Assembly (NCBI GenBank): GCA_004194705.1
Contig: SADC01000236.1
Location: 124,001-188,000 of the forward strand
DNA: 64,000 bases
Source of the DNA: Ditylenchus dipsaci
Lineage: Eukaryota; Nematoda; Chromadorea; Rhabditida; Anguinidae
Direction of reading: 5' to 3'
Part shown: positions 1 to 10,289 of the stretch, piece by piece
Position numbering within the stretch: the first letter of the stretch is position 1
Layout: every line of letters starts with the position of its first letter
Notes under the pieces: model-generated
The model's input: the letters and a program-made list of their open reading frames with translations, nothing else
Database searches by the model: none
What the model was told of the DNA's origin: nothing
Translations under genes and position numbers: made by a program

Positions 1-164
1 GTCTGATTTTTTGCCCCAAAATCTGATTTTTTCCGATTTTTGTCTGATTTTCGGAAAAAAAATATGGCAGCCCTGATTTAATGGGATAAATTCCATACAA
101 CTGAGGTGATCTTGGAGATATTTTAATTTTTCAATGCTTTGTGATGATAATAAAAACATAACTA

Positions 165-334
165 ACACAGGCTTTCACACCTACTGGAGCTCATATCCAA
201 TCTAAATTGGCTAAATTTCCGAAAATCGATCGTTTTTGAGAGTTTTCGCTTTCTGGTTTGTTTGATATTTTCTGACTTTTTCCTACAACTCACAAGTTTC
301 ATATACCAAGACGTGGCCAAGATTCTAGGCTATA
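165..334. repeat. Direct repeat, copy A (about 170 bp)
   Basis: This stretch, from the words 'cacaggctttcacacc' to 'caagattctaggct', recurs almost unchanged at 1075-1243. Only a few substitutions or single-base indels separate the copies. No coding potential is visible. The first 165 bp of the window and 335-690 hold only low-complexity AT-rich sequence. Confidence 0.85.
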
Positions 335-1074
335 CTCATGTTACACAAACTTTTCTTAGTCTTATTTCAAAAACGTGCTTAAATGTTTAAAAATAATAAT
401 GTCAAATAACCCCTAAGGAAGTAGTCTTCTCCTTCAAGAAAAATAGGTAGCCAGCGCTGGTTTAACCAGGAAAGAAAAGAGCACTTTTTGAGAGGTAAGA
501 TTTCGGTATTATTTTGGAACTGATGTTTTTTGCAATTTCAACTTACATGTCCATTTACAACCATATACTGAAAATGACGCCAAGAAGCAGAGCTACATTT
601 TTAGTATGAGTTTGCAAATGATAATGTAAATTAAAATTGCAAAAAATCGTCAGTCCCAAAACTAATACTGAAGAGTTGTGGGCAGGGATGAGGATTTCGG
701 TCTAACTAGGCCTATTTTAGGCCTTTTTTTAGCGCGGCAATTCAAATATTAATTTCTTTTTTGGAGAATTTTTTTGCTTTTTTTAACGAGAATGCTTTTT
801 CTGGCGCCACACGTTCTGGCCTGACTGTAAGACCGGCAGCTTTTGCTTGGAAAAAATTCGATATTTAAATAATTATTGTAATTATTGACAAAAAAAGTTT
901 CCCGTCAAAATTTGTTTTCGAATATTTGTTAAAGGGAGGGGGAACTTCCTATACGCATCGCCTATGTCAAGGGTTCGACTACCACTAGCTTATAACTTTA
1001 TTTTTTATAGCCTTTAATTTGCAAGTTTTGTGTCAAAATAATCCTGACACTCTTGGCTATCTAATAAAATCATT

Positions 1075-1243
1075 AGCACAGGCTTTCACACCTACTGGAG
1101 CTCATATCCAATCTAAAATTGGCTAAATTTCCGAAAATCGATCGTTTTAGAGAGTTTTCGCTTTCTGGTTTGTTTGATATTTTCTGACTTTTTCCTACAA
1201 CTCACAAGTTTCATATACCAAGACGTGGCCAAGATTCTAGGCT
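1075..1243. repeat. Direct repeat, copy B (about 170 bp)
   Basis: Second copy of the sequence at 165-334, in the same orientation. It lies inside the inverted-repeat element at 690-2215, whereas copy A lies outside it. One copy therefore moved or was captured. Confidence 0.85.
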
Positions 1244-1626
1244 TCCGTTTGAGCTATCACACAGCGAAAAAAGTGATATTTAGTTAGAGCCAGAATTTAA
1301 AAAGAAAATTATGATGTCCATTTCCATGCCATCCTACACAGGTCTGTCAATAGGGCATTTGCTGACAGTAAAGCAGTGCTGGAAATGGTTTCAATCGACT
1401 GCTAGATAGTTTCTGATCGTAGAAGTCGTCGAAGTTGCTAAAAACTAGAACAAAACAAATAGGGTCTGCACCCAGTGGAATTAAACATGTGACCGATAGA
1501 GGATGGGTATAGGAAGTTCCCCCCTCCTTTAATTTTCAGAAAAAAGGTCACCTAACCCACTAAAACTTTATTTTGCCATACTTTAAAACATTTTTGGTGC
1601 AATTTTATTTGCTCTTTTTAATGGTA

Positions 1627-1713
1627 CAGTCGACTCTCTCATTAGTGTACACTTCTCATTAGTGTACACCTGAGACCGGTGCCATGGGTGTACACTAATG
1701 AGAGAGTCGACTG
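1627..1713. mobile_element. 87-bp palindromic MITE, CAGTC-ended, TA target duplication
   Basis: Starts CAGTCGACTCTCTCATTAG and ends with the exact inverse, flanked by TA on both sides (1625-1626 and 1714-1715). The word CTCATTAGTGTACAC occurs twice in direct orientation within the left half. It is one of about ten elements in the window that share a CAGTCRAR end (pogo/Tigger-like termini). Confidence 0.8.
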
Positions 1714-2943
1714 TATGTAGGGTTTGCTGAACAAACAGCTGTATCCCACCTCACGCTGCACATTAAAGTCAAAAAAAACCTTTTTGGAATAATAACAAAG
1801 GTGCTTCTTCGAGCCAAACATTATACATTTTTTCATCGTTAACCTCGACAGAGTATGTCATTTGAAAGCTAATTTCCTGCGCTTTCTAACTTGTTATAGA
1901 AGTTATGCATTTAAGTATGAAATATTTGAGTACCAGCTGATTTTTCAAACATACCCATGTCATGTTCATCGTCCTTGGGAAATGAGTCACAAATCTCAAA
2001 CCAGACCGGCTTTTTCGAAAAATTGCTTGCAGATTCGGATTCTTCAAGAAATTTCGCACCAAAAGCTGCCAGTCTTACTGTCAGGCCGGGACGTGTAGCG
2101 CCAGAAAAAGTATTCTCGTCAAAAAAACAAAAAAAATCCTCCAAAAATGAAATTAATATTTGAATTGCCGCGCTAAAATAGGCCTAGTTAGACCGAAAAG
2201 GCCTTAAAAGGTCAAGTTAGCGCTAGGCCTAACTCAAATGGTCGCGGGACGATTTTGGAGTCCCAGTTATCAAGGAACTGCGATTCGAATTCAAAGGCGC
2301 GAATTTGAATAAACCCGAAAAAAGCCTGGTCACCAACCATTTTGATGATCCTGGTACTGCTTTGTTCTATCATTTACTTAATGTCTTCTTTGGTATCAAG
2401 ATGATGCACAGAATCTACGCTTTCTGCTGCAGTAAAATTGCTGAAATATAAATATTTGAACCGGTGATAATAGTGATATTTTAGTGTTTATACAAAGGAA
2501 GTAAAAGCTGCATTTGATGGGATTTTCGAAAAACGCTAATATTTTGCATGTAATACGGCAATTTACCCGACTAAGTTTGTATTTATTTGAAAGCCTGTTG
2601 AATTCTGCAACTGATAAGAGCCTTAGTAACAAAAAATTATTTCCGATTATAAAGATACAATCGAATACCTAAAACAACTCAAAATTGGGAATGTCCATCA
2701 ATGGCTTTCTAAAAAAACTTGTAAAAAAGAATTTTTCCGGAAGTTTCTTGCGCGTTTCTTGTTCAGCGCAAATTCTGAACAAAGCGCTCCATTAGCACAA
2801 ACCTCAAACCTGCTGCAGTTCACACCCCACTCTACCACGCACCGAAAAATTCCAACGAAACATATCAATTTTACATGAATAGGAACAACTTTTATTCGTA
2901 ATAAACAACAATACTTGCAAAGCAAAATGATTGCAAAACGAAA

Positions 2944-3811
2944 TTAACTTGAGTCAAAGAAATTGCTAGAAGTGACCAGTGACTTGAGGCTCTCGATTAC
3001 ACCCGTACTAAGATTATTGTCGCCTCCAACACTTGAGAAATCTTTGCTCTGAGTCCACTGATTTTCAATCTCGCCAAAACTTGGATCAACTAATGAAGAA
3101 ATCGTCTCCTGGAACTTAGTAGATTGGCACGGAAATACGAAGCCATCTGCATCGCTTCCCCATCCACATTTCTCAAGAAGTGAAGGAACACAGTCTTCGC
3201 TGTTCTGCATCGGCTGGCCATCATTTCCAAGGAAGCCAAACAATTCAATTAGAGTCTGCTGGTCAACTGATGCGTAATACTTGACGACAAGCTCCAGCTG
3301 AATGGCAGTTACACGATTGAGCAGCTCCGGCACATACGGTCTGAAATGAATATGGGTTAGAGGGTGTGGTACATGTGGTTAAAGGGCCTGAGAATTTAAC
3401 AGAAAGACTAACTGAAGCTGCGCATCCAATTGTTCACAAACTGCGTTGAGATTTCTGCAAGCCTTCAGTGCATCCCCGAAGTCACTTTTGATGAGCTTAG
3501 AACCAATATTCCAAATTTTCTTCAATATTTCTTCTTCTTGAAACAAGGCTGAAGCACGAAGATAGCAAAACTTAGCCTAAAATAAACTACTGTTTACAGT
3601 TAAGAGTAAGTCAATCTACCTCAATCAACTTTTGCTGAATGAGATATGAGAGAAGCAGCTCAGCATACTCGGTAACCGTCAGCCTTGTGCTAGCAACAAC
3701 TGAAAGCTCGTCATTTTTCAGCTTCTCGCAGCGATGAAGTACGGTGGACTAAACAAAAATAAAATTGACACAACTAATTCCTCACATTTCGTATTGAAAA
3801 TAACCAACCAT
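2944..3811 (-). CDS. CSN8: COP9 signalosome complex subunit 8
   Basis: Probable CSN8, a small PCI-type subunit of the COP9 signalosome, which removes NEDD8 from cullin ubiquitin ligases. Three exons are clear on the minus strand: 3748-3620, 3576-3413 and 3340-2944. They join in frame into 229 codons with short introns. The middle exon contains ILKKIWNIGSKLIKSDFGDA, which matches the CSN8 segment with IW.VG.....DF. The last exon has the family's pattern of V..YYASV...L..L.G...., then ..LEKCGWGSDADGFVFP, corresponding to the ILEQGW....R.V.P stretch of animal CSN8. The C-terminal tail is longer and serine-rich compared with the roughly 210-residue human protein. The 5' exon is uncertain. The best ATG (3811) gives a short exon whose donor at the GTGAGG word is one base out of phase, so either a base is missing there or the start is elsewhere. 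The gene follows UTP3 on the same strand with under 250 bp between them. Confidence 0.8.
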
Positions 3812-4025
3812 AATTTCTTTTGCTGTAGGGATATATTCGACTGAAATTGAGACAATGATTCTCGGCTGGAAGGAACGTAAGGCCAAAACACAAGATAAGA
3901 GACCACCAAACGAAGGCAAAAAGATAAGAGATAGGCAAAATACCGCAGTAAAAACTAGCGGGAAACTCCTCAAAACAATTTTATTTATCCAACTAACGAA
4001 ACAACAAATTCAGACCGACAAAATT

Positions 4026-6015
4026 CTATCGAAATTTTATGCTTCGAACGGTTGAGGCACGAATTCCTCTTTTTTCACCATCATACTTAGTCAACTCCCT
4101 ACGAACATCTGGCACTTGGGACCGGCGTCGGATTAGAGCTTTGTCGTATTGCTGACGTTTCTTGATTCGCGAATGCTGAGTTCCTTTCTTGCGCTTGACA
4201 GTCAGGCCTTTGTTTGTTTGCATCTAAAAAAATATAGGACGAAGAATAGATCAGAGCTGTTTCCAAAAAAAATCATACTTCATATGAGATCCCGCGCTTC
4301 TCATCGTTATTCTGCTCAGCGACTTGACTGTGCAATTCTCCAATTGCTGGTAGCTGACTTGTTTGGTCTTCAATGGCTGGAGATTCGCTCTTTGATGCAT
4401 CCAGAATAGCTAGCTCCTCTTTCTTCTTCTTCTGTTTAGCCAACTTCTTTAGACCTGAAATACTGAATGTTAAAAAGGAGAACTGGGGATAGCAGATGCA
4501 GAACTGGCCGGATGTTATGACACCCCGATGGTACAACACCCTACTCCGGTCCCAAATGATTTTCAATATGGAGATATGACTGTACTATAGGATGTGTCAA
4601 GAAATTTGACACGATTTTTGCCTGGTCCCCCTGTGGTTGGCGACTTACCCATCCAAAGGCCATCTGGAAAATAGGACCTAAACCACAGGAGGACCAAGCA
4701 AAAATTGTGTTTTTGACAGTATATAGCAAAAAGGCACTCAATACTGAGCCGATCTGCGTTTGCAGAACTTCGAAATTCAGACTACAAAAAAAGTTATGGC
4801 CTTTCAAAATGTATCAATTTTCTTGACATATCCCGTACTATAAAAACGGAGTGACATCCCAGTTCAGATTTAAAATTTGGTCAGTTTTGCAATGGCAACT
4901 TTAAATTTAACCTTCAATCCGCCTTCGATTTTCTTCATCTTCGCTGTCGCTTTCCCACTCAAGAACCTGACCAAAATCTGCCATATCGACGTAGTTGTTG
5001 GCCGAATCAAGCTTTTTCTGACGGACGATTGCATCTTCTTGCTCAAGATCCAGCATCTCTTCCTCTTCAGAATCGCGCACACCTCCGAAATCTTTGTCTA
5101 CGTAGGAAGTGCCATAGAAGTCGCGTCTCTTCTTGCCCCACTTATTTAAACTCAGGCTCGGAACTTCTGTAATAAGTGTTTTGAAAATTCCAAAGTTACT
5201 CAAAAATATCTTTTTACCCTGATTCTCATCACCCTCGGAATACTCATCTTCATCGTCATCAACGCGAACACTGAGAACTTCTTTCTGTATGTACTTGTTG
5301 CCACCATTTCCTCGAGCTCCAAAGAGGATTTCATTATCTTTTTGCAAGTGGAAAGAATCGATTTCATCGTAGACATTCTCGTCCAGTGCTAATTTTGGTC
5401 CCTTCCTAAAAAATTTACATATACACTGGTTATAACAAGAAATCTACCGGTATTCTTTTGTCATGAATTTTTTCTATGTCAGATTTCAAGATTATGTAAA
5501 CACCAATCGACTCAGAATCAAAAAGCAAAATTGTTGGTATAGAATGTGAAAACACGGTTTTTTAAATCACTATGGGGTTTTGGTCCTAACCAACCTGATG
5601 TCATACACAGACCAGGTCCCAAACTACAGGTGAGACCAAGCAAAAGTGTTACAGTCTACTCTCGTTAAACTGGCACTCCAATAAACTGGTACGCTCGGTA
5701 AATTGGCAGTTTGAAAAAGCCCTATTTGGCTGGCCGACAGAGAAATTAGGCAAAGTAACATCCCACTAAACTGGCACCCCGATAAACTGGCACCCCAGGC
5801 TGGTCCCCAGGGGTGCTTGTTTATCGAGAGTAGAATGTTATTACGAAATTATGTACTGAAAAGTGCTTTTAGATTCTGAGTCAATCGGCATTTACAGAAT
5901 TCCTTAATATGACCTTAAAAAAAAGTTATGGTCAAAAGAAACCAAGCAAAATTCTTGTTGCGCCCTGTATTGACGACTTAACAAATGACAAAAAAAATTA
6001 CTTCTTTGATGGCAT
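4026..6015 (-). CDS. UTP3: Small-subunit processome protein UTP3/SAS10, lacking its central domain
   Basis: Probable UTP3/SAS10, a nucleolar protein of the small-subunit processome that acts in 18S rRNA maturation. Five exons join in frame into 276 residues: 6015-6002, 5405-5218, 5166-4912, 4454-4279 and 4223-4026. The start at 6015 gives MPSKKKGPKLALDENVYDEI. The acidic N-terminal half includes SLNKWGKKRRDFYGTSYV, then a Q-rich ....DMADFG block. Both are typical of the family. The last exon holds the basic Sas10 C-terminal domain, with RRRSQVPDVRRELTKYDGE and a GIRAS.VRSIKF ending. What is missing is the Sas10/Utp3/C1D domain that normally lies between these parts. Exon 3 joins directly to exon 4 through a phase-1 glycine codon, and the 457-bp intron between them holds only a MITE and non-coding sequence. 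The human protein is about 480 residues. Intron 1 (6001-5406) is also inflated by a MITE. Homology is strong; whether the product works is open. Confidence 0.85.
4575..4852. mobile_element. MITE in UTP3 intron 3
   Basis: Inverted-repeat element with left end near TATAGGATGTGTCAAGAAA and right end TTCTTGACATATCCCGTA. Its interior includes the word 'ggaccaagcaaaaat', also found in the elements at 5421-5972, 28973-29332 and 30225-30490, so these form one family. It lies where the coding sequence of the UTP3 central domain would be expected. Confidence 0.7.
5421..5972. mobile_element. MITE in UTP3 intron 1 with a second element nested inside
   Basis: The left part (5421-5560) and right part (5840-5972) are inverted relatives. 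TACACTGGTTATAACAAGAA faces CTTGTTGCGCCCTGTA, and both arms share the words 'tcgactcagaatc' and 'ttcttttg'. TA flanks both ends. Without it, UTP3 intron 1 would be about 45 bp, the usual size here. A second, CAGTC-type element sits inside at about 5652-5838. It carries direct repeats of the word AAACTGGCAC. Confidence 0.7.
5652..5838. mobile_element. Nested CAGTC-ended MITE with AAACTGGCAC echo repeats
   Basis: Begins CAGTCTACTCTCGTTAAAC after TA and ends TTTATCGAGAGTAGAATG. Variants of 'aaactggcac' occur five times in the interior, copying the sequence just inside the terminus. This resembles the internal echoes of the other CAGTC-ended elements. Confidence 0.65.
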
Positions 6016-6544
6016 TTCACTTTCCTAGCAGCAAGAGCAATATATAACGGTCGACTAAAAATTACATTGATACTAAACTAAATCAAAACTATAGTTTAGT
6101 TTGACTAATTTTTTCTAATTTTTATAACTGGCTTGAATGTTGAGACAAATCACATTTGAATAGGACTTTTGGCATTGAAAAGATCAGATTATTATGTTAT
6201 CTTGTGCCGCGAAACAATATTAGTACAAAACATAATTTCACAATCAGAGGTCAAAGCTTTCAGCACTTCTATCAGAGATTGAGACTGTCGGTCAACTGAA
6301 AATCTCGGTTAACCGTACCGAAAAACCTACCGGAACTGAAATTTTCGGTCCGGTTACCCTAACCGGAGAACATAAAAATGTCAGCTTTCGTGTAAAAAAC
6401 CTAAAATGATTAACCTGACCGACAGCTACAGTTATCAGTAAAAATAACAATAGTAAAAGAGGCCAGCAAGAGAATCGCAAGAACATTTGAAATCCCGATA
6501 AAACCAATATGCTGTTATCCGCAACTTTCGTACTGTCTTGCAAG

Positions 6545-6985
6545 GAACTTATGTTAAAGCCTACTGTCCAATGACTGAGAGGAAATTCCATGTTTTTTTT
6601 AACGCGGGAAGGGCTGTAAACTTTTTTTTGTTCATACAATTTGTTTTCTTTTCGTCACATTTTGTAGCTAAGGTTCAGGGCTACCCAATAAAATTTTTTC
6701 CAACCACAAATCGCTGAAAAAACTTTGATAAAAATGCTTTTCCTCTCACTCTGCCTTTCACTCGGCCATTCACTCTAGTGACTGAAAGGCAGAGTGAGAG
6801 GAAACGCATTTTTATCAGAGTTTTTTCAGAGATTTGTTCCTGGAAAATTTTTTATTGGGTAGCCCTGAACCTTAGCTACAAAATGTGACCAAAAGAAAAC
6901 AAATTGTATGAAAAAAAAAGCTTACAGCCCTTCCGCGTTTAAAAACATGGAATTTCCTCTCAGTCATTGGACACTAGGCTTAATC
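6545..6985. mobile_element. Large near-perfect palindrome (fold-back element)
   Basis: Arms of about 200 bp mirror each other around position 6765. GCCTACTGTCCAATGACTGA near 6556 faces the inverse ending TAGGC near 6978. The innermost stem is the CTCACTCTGCCTTTCA / TGAAAGGCAGAGTGAG pair. The arms differ by scattered substitutions and small indels, so this is an ageing element rather than an assembly fold-back. The region 6016-6544 between UTP3 and this palindrome shows no gene. Confidence 0.8.
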
Positions 6986-6999
6986 AAAAATTTTACACA

Positions 7000-7145
7000 T
7001 GCTTTTGCCTCAAAGGCAGTGTTGCAAAGGCGTAATCGATTCGTCTAAATTAACCCACCGGTTGACCATTTGATTAACCAATTGATTAACCAAGGACCAA
7101 TTAACCGGTTGATGGTTGATCTGGCGGTTGATGAAATCCATGTGA
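7000..7145. repeat. Short repeats of a GGTTGA/TTAACC word
   Basis: Variants of 'ccggttgacc', 'gattaacca' and 'ggttgatgg' alternate in both orientations, forming a small imperfect fold-back. No coding potential. The stretch 7146-7659 shows nothing recognisable beyond AT-rich sequence. Confidence 0.5.
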
Positions 7146-7749
7146 CAAGACTGGTCAACATTCATTATTATGCTCCAACTCTGACTTGTTCAGGCAGACG
7201 GATTTGGAGTATTTGTGATTGGTGAGCGCGCTTTTCGCCAAACCTTTTTTAAAAACTTCTTCATTGATCAGACTCATAGTTGTGAGGCTGCCGTCACTAA
7301 TAGCTCATAGCTAGGCGAAATAGATCAATTTTCGGCATCAAGATGTCAACTAGTCAGATATACTCTAACTCCGATGCTGACTCCAACCCTGCTTCTAACT
7401 CTATGTTTCTGAACAAACCATTGCAGTTGACTATAGTGACTGTATAGTTCACTCCATAGTGACTATATACTGGCCGGCCGGAACCAAAAAAAATTTAAGC
7501 TCCGGGCCGGGTTGGTCCCAAGAAAAAAAATATCCGTGGTTGGCCGGTGCACAGGCCTAGTGATGACGGTAACAGGTAATTTGGAAACCCCGAATTTTGC
7601 ATTTTTTCGCAACAATTTTTAGACTAAAATGTAGTCCTGAATTTACTCTGAATTATGTGAAAAGGATCACAAAAAGACAAACAGAGTGAAAATACGAGAA
7701 AGGGAAAAAATTTGTGATGAAAGAACAACAAAGTGACCAAAACAAATTA

Positions 7750-7977
7750 CCGTATTGCCTCTAATTGCCGCCCCGGGGCGGCAATTGAAAGCATGCAATT
7801 TTTTCAAACTTCAAGTGGTTCAAAACTCGTGTTTTAATTTTCTGTTCGAGCTGTGTAAAAAGTGCCTGTTAGATTTTTGAAATCCCTCGCAGGCACTTTT
7901 TAGACATCTCAAACAGTAAATAAAAATACAAATTTTAGACCACTTGAAGTTAGGGGTGGCAATTAAAGGAAATGCGG
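7750..7977. mobile_element. 228-bp hairpin MITE, CCGTAT-ended, TA duplication, empty site known
   Basis: Starts CCGTATTGCCTCTAATTGCC and ends GGCAATTAAAGGAAATGCGG, flanked by TA (7748-7749 and 7978-7979). The arms fold along their whole length, for example 'cttcaagtgg' with 'ccacttgaag'. The homologous repeat copy at 28555-28565 reads straight through this site with a single TA, so the insertion boundaries are proven by an unoccupied site. Confidence 0.9.
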
Positions 7978-8197
7978 TATAAAAAAATCTGATAGCAGGG
8001 GGTTTTGGGAAGGGATGCGAACAGATATAGAGCCGATTTTACCGAGATGAATGCACAACCCTAGTTAAAAGGGCACTGTGCGTGCCCCTCAAAGTGTTTT
8101 AAAGTAAATCTAGACCACAAATAGTGAGCTCAGGCGTGAAAGATAATAGCTTTATTTTCCATGATATCGCACAATTTAGTTTCCCTCCCACTATTAA

Positions 8198-8275
8198 CCT
8201 GTGGCCGAGTGGTAATCACTCGATTTCCATGATCGATGTGGGTGAGTTCGAATCCGCGTGTCGGCGTGCATATTC
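8198..8275 (+). pseudogene. tRNA-like sequence (SINE or tRNA-derived repeat)
   Basis: TGGCCGAGTGG is a good A box and GTTCGAATCC a good B box. CGAT-TTCCATG-ATCG makes a 4-bp anticodon stem with a CCA triplet. The acceptor and T stems do not pair, so this is not a working tRNA. An almost identical copy stands at about 28765-28842 within the same dispersed repeat. Confidence 0.6.
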
Positions 8276-8453
8276 TCTTCGGTGTTGACTTTAATATTCC
8301 TGAGTCCCTCACCTTATGTAATGATGCTAAAACAAATTCACTGTTTCAAGCACATCCGGAAATTCATTCTGGAAGGTGTTCAAGTACTGTGATACACATT
8401 ACCTACTTTTTATTGCAGGATTAATCATAAATTTGTTGGACAAGTATTTAATG

Positions 8454-8665
8454 GTAAACGGCCAGTTAGCCACGTGGCCAGTTCGCCACGGGCCAGTTCG
8501 CCACAGTTTTGTTTTAGGCTTAGGCTTAGGAAAGGGTAGGCCAGCGTATGTTAGGACGGACTCAAACATGTTCCCCGAACTACAAAAAAGTTAAAAAAAT
8601 GTTTGGTGGCCTCTTTTGTGGCAAAATGGTCATTTTGAAAACCGTGGCGAACTGGCCTGTCTCCG
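8454..8665. mobile_element. 212-bp MITE with 9-bp target duplication
   Basis: The element lies between two copies of TATTTAATG (8445-8453 and 8666-8674). Its ends carry inverted GGCCAGTTCGCCACG words, repeated twice on the left. A target duplication of 8-9 bp suggests hAT or Mutator-like mobilisation. No coding sequence. Confidence 0.8.
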
Positions 8666-8674
8666 TATTTAATG

Positions 8675-10040
8675 TGCCTTGTTCTGAAACGTGAAAAGCG
8701 CCTTTTTTATTTAGTCATAGCAGCAAGCAAATTACCAATTTTTTAAAGTGATAGCATTATTACGTAGTCTTGCTCTTCTAGTTTTCAGCGGCATATTGTC
8801 TGTTGCAACATCTTCGCAAAAAGTAGCAGAGAGGCTTCGAAACAAGAAGCAACTCGGGAAATGGTTCGATTCAAACTTTTACCTTATTATGCTGAATTTG
8901 AACAGATGTTACAACAAATGATACGCTGTTAGACACCATAAGAGCAGGGTTACATGATGGCGTTGTCAATTTAAAAAAAAAACTTGCTGCTGTGACTAAA
9001 AGAAAGAAAACAAGGCACTTTTGAGCCAAGACCATTGAGCTTTTCAGCCAGAACAAGGCAGATATAAGATTCATCCAAATTTGGGTAACACTATAGAATC
9101 CGAGTTAGAGATGCGCGCACTCACTTACCTTAGACATGATTCCGAGAAGTACTCTTGATCAAAAAATGCATATAGAGTCTCTTTTTGCCACGGCCCAGTT
9201 GAAAAACATGGCGAGGCAGTCGAAGAATACATATATTTACTTTTCTATTGTTCTGCCATAAAGGTGGCCGCTTTTATTCCCTTCCCCTCCCAATACAGCC
9301 CTAAATCCCTTTAAAAATGTTTTGGCGGAAATTCAGAAAAATATTTTTTTTGAATTTTCCTAAATTTTTTACCTTGGGGACCAAGGCAAATCAAATTTTT
9401 TTTTCGATTTTTGGAAACCAAAGTGTTTCCGTGCCGTTTCAGAGCACTAGAAACAATATGAGACGGGTCCTTTCCCTTCAGGAAAAGTAAATTTTTCGCT
9501 AGCTGGGGGGGGGGGTTTATAGTGTTACCAAATTTGATTCATTTTGAAAGGCTTTTACTTTCATTCTGGTCCGAATTTCGAAATTGCGTGAACGTAGATA
9601 AACTCAGCTTGTTACAAAAACTTTGGGTGGTTTAATATTGGTGTTGAAATCTCGATTTTCGGCCTGGGTTTTTGGCCTAGTCTTTTTATGTGTGTTGCTG
9701 TCCACAGACCAGGACCAAACCAGATGAGGACCAAGGACTATACAATTATGGACAATAGATTCCGAACGACACCACTTTTTTGAATTTTGCGTTTTTAGGT
9801 TTTTAAGTACAATCTATTGGAAAACCGAAAATGCCATTTTGTAGTGCTGTTCGGAAGCTACAAAATGGATGCTTTCCTTTTTTCATTTGTTCACTTTTTA
9901 TTTATAGATTATGTTAATGTTTGGGCAGGTACAAAATTTTAGCCCGACAATTGGTACAGAACGACCACTTTTTAGTGGTAAATGACAGCAATGATTCTAT
10001 TTTTCACGTGTTTTGTCTATTCTTTCAATTACTGTTTGTA
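8675..10040. other. Intergenic stretch with repeat fragments only
   Basis: No gene was found. Around 9090-9310 lies a member of the dispersed family that contains 'cttaccttagacatgattcc' and 'cccttcccctcccaataca' (also at 15345-16130, 27290-27560, 52190-52290 and 55528-55790). An imperfect hairpin occurs at about 9750-9870. The word 'gaacgaccactttttagtgg' at 9959 recurs at 11373. Confidence 0.55.
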
Positions 10041-10207
10041 ATGGGATGCCCACAATGCATACATATCCGCGTCCGTAACACGGACCGTGTTTTCGCCCAC
10101 GTGGTCCGTATCCGTGTCAGTTAACGTGCTTTTTGTGTGGAAATACATGGATCGTTTTACGGCCAGCGTTTACGGACACGGATACGGATGCATTGTGGGC
10201 ATCCCAT
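10041..10207. mobile_element. MITE with GGGATGCCCACAATGCAT ends
   Basis: The terminal inverted repeats read ATGGGATGCCCACAATGCAT at the left and the inverse at the right. Interior words 'atccgcgtccgtaacacgg' and 'cgtttacggacacggatac' also pair. No target duplication is certain. Confidence 0.8.
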
Positions 10208-10289
10208 GAGCTCAGCCTCTCAGTTACAATTTGGTATGTCAAAGCTTTTTTTGAATTATTCTGACAAAAAAAATGACCATCAACATAAA

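Larger units (their letters stand above)
690..2215. mobile_element. Non-coding element with about 150-bp terminal inverted repeats
   Basis: The left arm (about 690-870, beginning TTCGGTCTAACTAGGCC) is repeated in inverted orientation at about 2040-2208, ending GGCCTAGTTAGACCGAA. The arms share the blocks 'gcgcggcaattcaaatatt' and 'ctggcgcca'. No transposase is visible between them. The interior holds direct-repeat copy B and a nested 87-bp hairpin at 1627-1713. No clean target duplication was found. Confidence 0.7.
7660..9600. repeat. Dispersed repeat copy 1 (carries a tRNA-like segment)
   Basis: Blocks 7660-7749, 7978-8435 and about 9525-9590 match, in order and in the same orientation, the continuous sequence 28468-29425. 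Shared words include 'gacaaacagagtgaaaata', 'ggccgagtggtaatcactcg' and 'ctggtccgaatttcgaaatt'. Copy 1 is interrupted by the element at 7750-7977 and by about 1.1 kb of inserted sequence after 8435. Copy 2 lacks both. Confidence 0.8.

Noticed and set aside
5448..5464. MTKEY as the UTP3 start exon
   Set aside because: The exon lies inside a MITE. MPSKK at 6015 upstream has the same phase, fits the family better and leaves a normal intron.
8198..8275. Functional tRNA gene (also the copy at 28765-28842)
   Set aside because: A and B boxes are good, but acceptor and T stems do not pair, and both copies lie in a dispersed repeat.
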